From Actinomycetota bacterium (GTDB taxonomy: Bacteria; Actinomycetota; Acidimicrobiia; Spongiisociales; UBA4744): a stretch of 64,000 bases of DNA. Of this stretch, positions 60,036 to 64,000 are shown one piece after another (the stretch's first letter is position 1; each line of letters opens with the position of its first letter). The stretch spans positions 86,658 to 150,657 of the forward strand of contig JAADGS010000027.1 of the NCBI GenBank assembly GCA_013152275.1. Direction: 5' to 3'. The position numbers were made by a program, and so were the translations under genes. The notes under the pieces are model-generated. The model saw nothing but the letters and a program-made list of their open reading frames with translations. It had not been told where the DNA came from and did no database searches.

Positions 60036-61529
60036 ATGGCACAGGATCCCGGACACGTTCCAGACGAGAAGGCGTCGAAGAGGCTCCTTCGACGCGATTT
60101 CCTGATCGGCCTGATCGCGATCCTGGTGGTGATCCTTGTTCCGATCATCATCTTCGTGCCGTTGCGGAGCCCTGCTACGCCGAGTGACCCGTGGTCTCAC
60201 GTCCCGGAGAAGCTGGGGCACACCGACCACACGGCCTTGATGCCCGGCCCGTACGAGACCGGACAGGAGGTCACCCGGGCCTGTTTGGAGTGTCATCCCG
60301 ACGCCGGTGAAGACATGCTGCACTCGGAGCACTTCACATGGGTGAACGATCCCGTCCCCATCGCAGGTCGGCAAGAACCGGTTGCGTTCGGCAAGAAGAA
60401 CTCGATCAACAACTTCTGTCTCGGTGTGCAGGGGAACTGGCCGAAGTGCACGACCTGCCATGCCGGCTACGGATGGTCGGACGAGAACTTCGACTTCACG
60501 AACGAGGACAACATCGACTGTCTCGTCTGCCACAACCAATCCGACGCGTACGCCAAGGGGGAGTCAGGCAACCCCGCAGAGGGATCCGACCTCACCATCG
60601 CCGCGCAGAGCGTCGCGAATCCCTCACGTTGGAATTGCGGCCAATGCCATTTCGAGGGCGGGGGCGGCAACGGGGTCAAACACGGGGACCTCGACGACAC
60701 GCTCATCTATCCGGACGAGAACATCGACGTCCACATGGGCAGGTACGACCTCGTTTGCACCGACTGTCACAAGACGGAGGACCACGACATCAAGGGCACC
60801 GCCACGTCGGTTGCACTCGATGCACACAACCAGATCCTTTGTACCGACTGCCACGATTCGAAACCGCACGAGGATGAGCGCCTGAACGGTCACACCGACG
60901 CGGTGGCGTGTCAGACCTGCCATGTCCCCGAGTACGCGCTGAAGGACCCGACGAAGATGTGGTGGGACTGGTCGACAGCCGGCAGCGACAGTATCCCGCA
61001 GGATCACTACACATACCTCAAGATCAAGGGCAGCTTCGTCTACGACACGAAGGTGACGCCCGAGTACTTCTGGAACGACGGAACCGCCGATCGATACCTG
61101 CTCGGTGACCCGATCGATACCGATGGCCCTACCCCGCTGAACAAACCCAACGGTGACATCACAGATCCGGGATCGAAGATCTGGCCCTTCAAGGTCCATC
61201 GTGCCAAGCAGCCGTATGACACCGTCAACAACATCCTGATTCAGCCGAAGTTGGCCGGTGAGGGCGGCTACTGGGTCGACTTCGACTGGCCAACGGCCTT
61301 GAGACTGGGAGCGGAGATCACCGGCCTGGACTACAGCGGCGAGTACGGATTCACGCGCACCGACATGTGGTGGCCGATCACCCACATGGTGCAGCCTGCA
61401 GAGAAGGCTCTGCAGTGCAACGACTGCCACGGAGATGGAGGCAGGTTCGATTGGGAGGCGCTCGGCTATCCCGGTGACCCGATGTTCTCTGGTGGCAGGG
61501 TCGATCTCGGTCTCGTGGGAGGCGAGTGA
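60036..61529 (+). CDS. Octaheme c-type cytochrome, tetrathionate reductase (Otr) family
   Basis: 497 aa. An N-terminal signal anchor (DFLIGLIAILVVILVPIIIFV, ~21-42) puts the protein outside the membrane. Eight CxxCH heme sites begin at Cys83, 138, 162, 201, 241, 269, 292 and 461; seven are close together and the eighth is far downstream, with long heme-free stretches between, as in octaheme tetrathionate reductase-like cytochromes. In Shewanella that protein reduces tetrathionate, nitrite and hydroxylamine in vitro, so the true substrate here is open. Coupled to the next gene by TGATG. The start has a leader and only a weak purine-rich site. Confidence 0.88.
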   Translation: MAQDPGHVPDEKASKRLLRRDFLIGLIAILVVILVPIIIFVPLRSPATPSDPWSHVPEKLGHTDHTALMPGPYETGQEVTRACLECHPDAGEDMLHSEHFTWVNDPVPIAGRQEPVAFGKKNSINNFCLGVQGNWPKCTTCHAGYGWSDENFDFTNEDNIDCLVCHNQSDAYAKGESGNPAEGSDLTIAAQSVANPSRWNCGQCHFEGGGGNGVKHGDLDDTLIYPDENIDVHMGRYDLVCTDCHKTEDHDIKGTATSVALDAHNQILCTDCHDSKPHEDERLNGHTDAVACQTCHVPEYALKDPTKMWWDWSTAGSDSIPQDHYTYLKIKGSFVYDTKVTPEYFWNDGTADRYLLGDPIDTDGPTPLNKPNGDITDPGSKIWPFKVHRAKQPYDTVNNILIQPKLAGEGGYWVDFDWPTALRLGAEITGLDYSGEYGFTRTDMWWPITHMVQPAEKALQCNDCHGDGGRFDWEALGYPGDPMFSGGRVDLGLVGGE

Positions 61530-64000
61530 TGGGACGCAAGACCGTACGCCGGAGTCTGACAGTCGGCTTGGCTGCCACCGCGCTCCTGACCGCCACCTTG
61601 GCTGCGATGACGAGACCGGCGGCCGCCGACGTGAGCCCCGTGCATCCCCGGTACGAACTGCTGGACCAGAACGGTCGGAATGTGCTCGATTCGGGCGGGC
61701 CGGTTTCCACGATGCAGACATGTGGACAGTGCCACGACACCGAGTTCATCGCCGATCACGACTTCCATTCCGACCAGGGGTTGACTTCGATGACCGAGCC
61801 GGGGTTGAGCCCCTCAGGCCGGCCCTGGGATACGAGTCCTGGTTGGTTTGGTGAGTGGAGCCCGATCACGTATCGGTATCTGTCGCCGGTAGGTGACGAG
61901 CGACTCGACCTCGGCACCGCAGACTGGATCGAAGCGCTCGGCTACCGCCATCCTGGCGGCGGTCCGGCCACGACGTCGCGAAACGGATCGCCGCTCGGCG
62001 ATCTGGCGGTGATCCCCGGGGATCCGGAGACACACGTCGTCGATTCGGCCTCTGGCCAGATCGTGCCCTGGGATTGGAAGTCGTCGGGTGTCGAGGAACT
62101 CAACTGCTTCCTCTGCCACATACCGCAGCCCGACAACGCCTCCAGGATGCGTGAGCTTGCCGCAGGACGGTTCGAATGGGCCAACACGGCGACGCTCAAC
62201 GGAACCGGGATCGTGACCTCGACCGTGGACCATGCCTGGAAGTGGAACCCCGGGGCGTTCGATGAAGATGGGAGACTGGCGAAGCAATACGTCAGGATCC
62301 AGGACCCCTCGAACGACAACTGCGGAATATGCCATGGGGTCGTTCACGACTCCGACCGACCGCTCGACGAAGTGGGTTCGACGACCGGCGGATGGGAGAC
62401 CCTGACCACAGGCCAGGTCTTCTCGGCACAGCGGATCTCCGAATCGGCGCTCAATCTCGCCGACAAACAAGACCTGAACCGGGCGTGGGACGTACACGCC
62501 GAGCGCCTGGTGAAGTGCACCGACTGCCACCACTCGCTCAACAACCCCATCTATCTCGAGACGGCACGACCGAGTTACCTGGATTTCGATGCCCGTAGGG
62601 CCGACATCGGTGACTATCTGACCCGGCCTCTCCATGAGCTGGCAAGGGGCAGAAGCGCCCAGGGGACGCTCGCCCCGGAGTTCGACTACACGATGCGATC
62701 CTGTGAGTCGTGTCACGGTATCGAGAAGGCGCACGAGTGGCTTCCCTTTGCCGACCGACACATGGAGCAGCTTGCATGCGAGACATGCCATATCCCCAAG
62801 ATGTACATGCCCGCCGCCGAACAGTACGACTGGACGGTCATCCACACCGATGGCACTCCGGCGGTGGTGAACCGGGGCATCGATGGGGTGCCGGGTGACC
62901 CTTCGGCGCTGATCACCGGCTACGAGCCGGTCATCCTGAAGCGTGTCGGTGAGGAAGGCGAGACTCGCCTCGCCCCGTACAACCTGGTGTCGTCATGGTT
63001 CTGGATATACGGCGATCCTGCGCGTCCTGTGCGTCAGAGGGACCTCGAAGCCGCGTTCCTGGTCGGGGGTGCATACCGACCTGAAATCGTGGCAGCGTTC
63101 GATACGAACGGCGACGGAGTCGTCGCCGAGAGAGAACTCGTGATCGACACGACGGAAAAGGAGGCGGCTGTCAAGAGTCGGCTCGAGGCGATCGGGCTCT
63201 CCGATCCTCGCATCGATTCGGAGATTCAGCCCTTCACCGTGGCTCATGGTGTGACCGGTGGTGAATTCGCCACCAAGGATTGTCAGACGTGCCATACGAA
63301 AGACTCCCGGCTCACGGCGTCCATGCAGCTTGCGGCATATGTGCCCGGCGGAGTCATACCGCACTTCGTCTCCGACACGAATACGGAGACGACAGGCTCG
63401 GTGCAACTGGCCGAAGATGGAACGCTCTGGTATCAGCCGACGACGTCGGAGGCCGACATCGGGGTGTTGGGAAGCGATTCGGGCGGTTGGATCGATTGGT
63501 TCGGCTGGGTGCTGCTCATCCTGACACTCCTCGGAATCAGTCTGCACGGCGCCCTCCGGGTTCTTCTCGGACTCAGGTTGAGCAAGGCCAAGCCCAAGAC
63601 GGTGCTCGTGCACATCTATGAACCGTATGAGCGGTTCTGGCATTGGTTGCAGGCAGTGGCGATCATCCTGCTGGTGGTCACGGGTGCGATCATCCACTGG
63701 CCAGGTGCCGTGAGTCCTCGAGGCTTTACGAGGCTCGTGATCACCCACAATGTGATGGCGGCCATCTTGGTGGCCAACGCGTTGCTGTCGATCGTCTGGC
63801 ACGTTGCCAGCGGCGCGATTCGCCAGTACATCCCGCGGCCGAGAGGGTTCTTCGACCAGGCAGTCCGCCAGGCGGTCTTCTACGTGCAGGGCATCTTCAG
63901 AGGTGAACCCCACCCGTTCGAGAAGGATGCCCGCCACAAGATGAATCCTTTGCAGCAGATGACATACGTCGTGATTCTGAATGTGTTGTTGCCGCTGCAA
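61529..64000 (+). CDS. Multiheme cytochrome c - EF-hand - cytochrome b fusion (partial, runs off the edge)
   Basis: Open for 824 codons to the window edge. A signal peptide (AATALLTATLAAMTRPAAAD, cleaved near residue 34) leads to a large extracytoplasmic part with seven CxxCH sites at Cys65, 193, 265, 330, 392, 417 and 585. An EF-hand-like loop DTNGDGVVAERE (525-536) lies between sites 6 and 7. After it come a membrane segment (~655-680) and a cytochrome b-type domain: YEPYERFWHWLQAVAIILLV and LVITHNVMAAILVANALLSIVWH, with histidines in the positions of heme b ligands (formate dehydrogenase gamma / thiosulfate reductase cytochrome b type). It probably carries electrons from quinol to the octaheme protein, or the reverse. 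Confidence 0.85.
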   Translation, partial: MGRKTVRRSLTVGLAATALLTATLAAMTRPAAADVSPVHPRYELLDQNGRNVLDSGGPVSTMQTCGQCHDTEFIADHDFHSDQGLTSMTEPGLSPSGRPWDTSPGWFGEWSPITYRYLSPVGDERLDLGTADWIEALGYRHPGGGPATTSRNGSPLGDLAVIPGDPETHVVDSASGQIVPWDWKSSGVEELNCFLCHIPQPDNASRMRELAAGRFEWANTATLNGTGIVTSTVDHAWKWNPGAFDEDGRLAKQYVRIQDPSNDNCGICHGVVHDSDRPLDEVGSTTGGWETLTTGQVFSAQRISESALNLADKQDLNRAWDVHAERLVKCTDCHHSLNNPIYLETARPSYLDFDARRADIGDYLTRPLHELARGRSAQGTLAPEFDYTMRSCESCHGIEKAHEWLPFADRHMEQLACETCHIPKMYMPAAEQYDWTVIHTDGTPAVVNRGIDGVPGDPSALITGYEPVILKRVGEEGETRLAPYNLVSSWFWIYGDPARPVRQRDLEAAFLVGGAYRPEIVAAFDTNGDGVVAERELVIDTTEKEAAVKSRLEAIGLSDPRIDSEIQPFTVAHGVTGGEFATKDCQTCHTKDSRLTASMQLAAYVPGGVIPHFVSDTNTETTGSVQLAEDGTLWYQPTTSEADIGVLGSDSGGWIDWFGWVLLILTLLGISLHGALRVLLGLRLSKAKPKTVLVHIYEPYERFWHWLQAVAIILLVVTGAIIHWPGAVSPRGFTRLVITHNVMAAILVANALLSIVWHVASGAIRQYIPRPRGFFDQAVRQAVFYVQGIFRGEPHPFEKDARHKMNPLQQMTYVVILNVLLPLQ

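Overview
The window is one contiguous piece of a high-GC, gene-dense bacterial chromosome. An HspR-controlled dnaK-grpE-dnaJ-hspR operon, MprAB-like and LuxR-type two-component systems, PspC proteins, an ECF sigma factor with a DUF5667-like partner, an LCP-family ligase and many leaderless start sites (a TAnnnT hexamer 6-9 nt before the start codon) point to an actinobacterium. An Acidimicrobiia-like lineage is my best guess, but that is inference: there is no rRNA here. I see no prophage, insertion sequence, CRISPR array, tRNA or rRNA.

Layout. 0.1-5.8 kb: Ycf46-like AAA ATPase, class V aminotransferase, archease, RtcB RNA ligase, isochorismatase-like hydrolase. 5.8-9.8 kb: heat-shock operon (minus strand). 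9.8-13.8 kb: an ABC-2 exporter operon led by a GbsR/MarR-type regulator that is frameshifted at a C7 run, divergent from a flavin-reductase-fold oxidase. 14-19.5 kb: M20 deacylase, then a DUF4129/MoxR/DUF58 operon. 19.7-26 kb: GNAT, an LCP ligase, a rare-looking fusion of a flippase to a sugar phosphotransferase, and a beta-propeller protein. 26.3-29.7 kb: a PspC/LiaF-like protein, PspC-histidine kinase and LuxR-type regulator (envelope stress). 29.7-36 kb: ParA with a coupled zinc-ribbon protein, M15 peptidase lipoprotein, methyltransferase, DJ-1/PfpI protein, pyruvate phosphate dikinase. 36-43 kb: DUF5667-like membrane protein and ECF sigma factor, YwiC-like protein, Tag glycosylase, S10 peptidase, DmdC-like acyl-CoA dehydrogenase. 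43-50.5 kb: heterodimeric ABC exporter, CDF transporter, a decayed methyltransferase, a second ABC-2 exporter. 50.5-58.4 kb: MacAB-type export operon with adaptor and lipoprotein, class V aminotransferase, MprAB-like two-component system. 58.8-64 kb: HtrA protease and, running off the right edge, an octaheme cytochrome c followed by a seven-heme/EF-hand/cytochrome b fusion.

Most interesting points. (1) The octaheme cytochrome (tetrathionate reductase-like, Otr family) and the coupled multiheme-cytochrome b fusion look like a complete membrane-to-periplasm electron route. They lie behind a promoter that carries a CsoR/CstR-type G-tract palindrome between its -35 and -10. (2) Heptamers of the type (T/C)TCTCA(C/T), repeated every 11 bp exactly, precede the MprA-like regulator gene, precede the MacAB operon, and stand (four copies) before a short unit that ends in a perfect UUCG-loop terminator. 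This suggests one regulon that includes a small C-rich RNA. (3) A conserved ~50-bp palindrome occurs three times, each time just past the end of a gene. (4) Two genes are broken: the GbsR-like regulator (one homopolymer base) and a methyltransferase (a stop codon, a frameshift and a damaged SAM motif).
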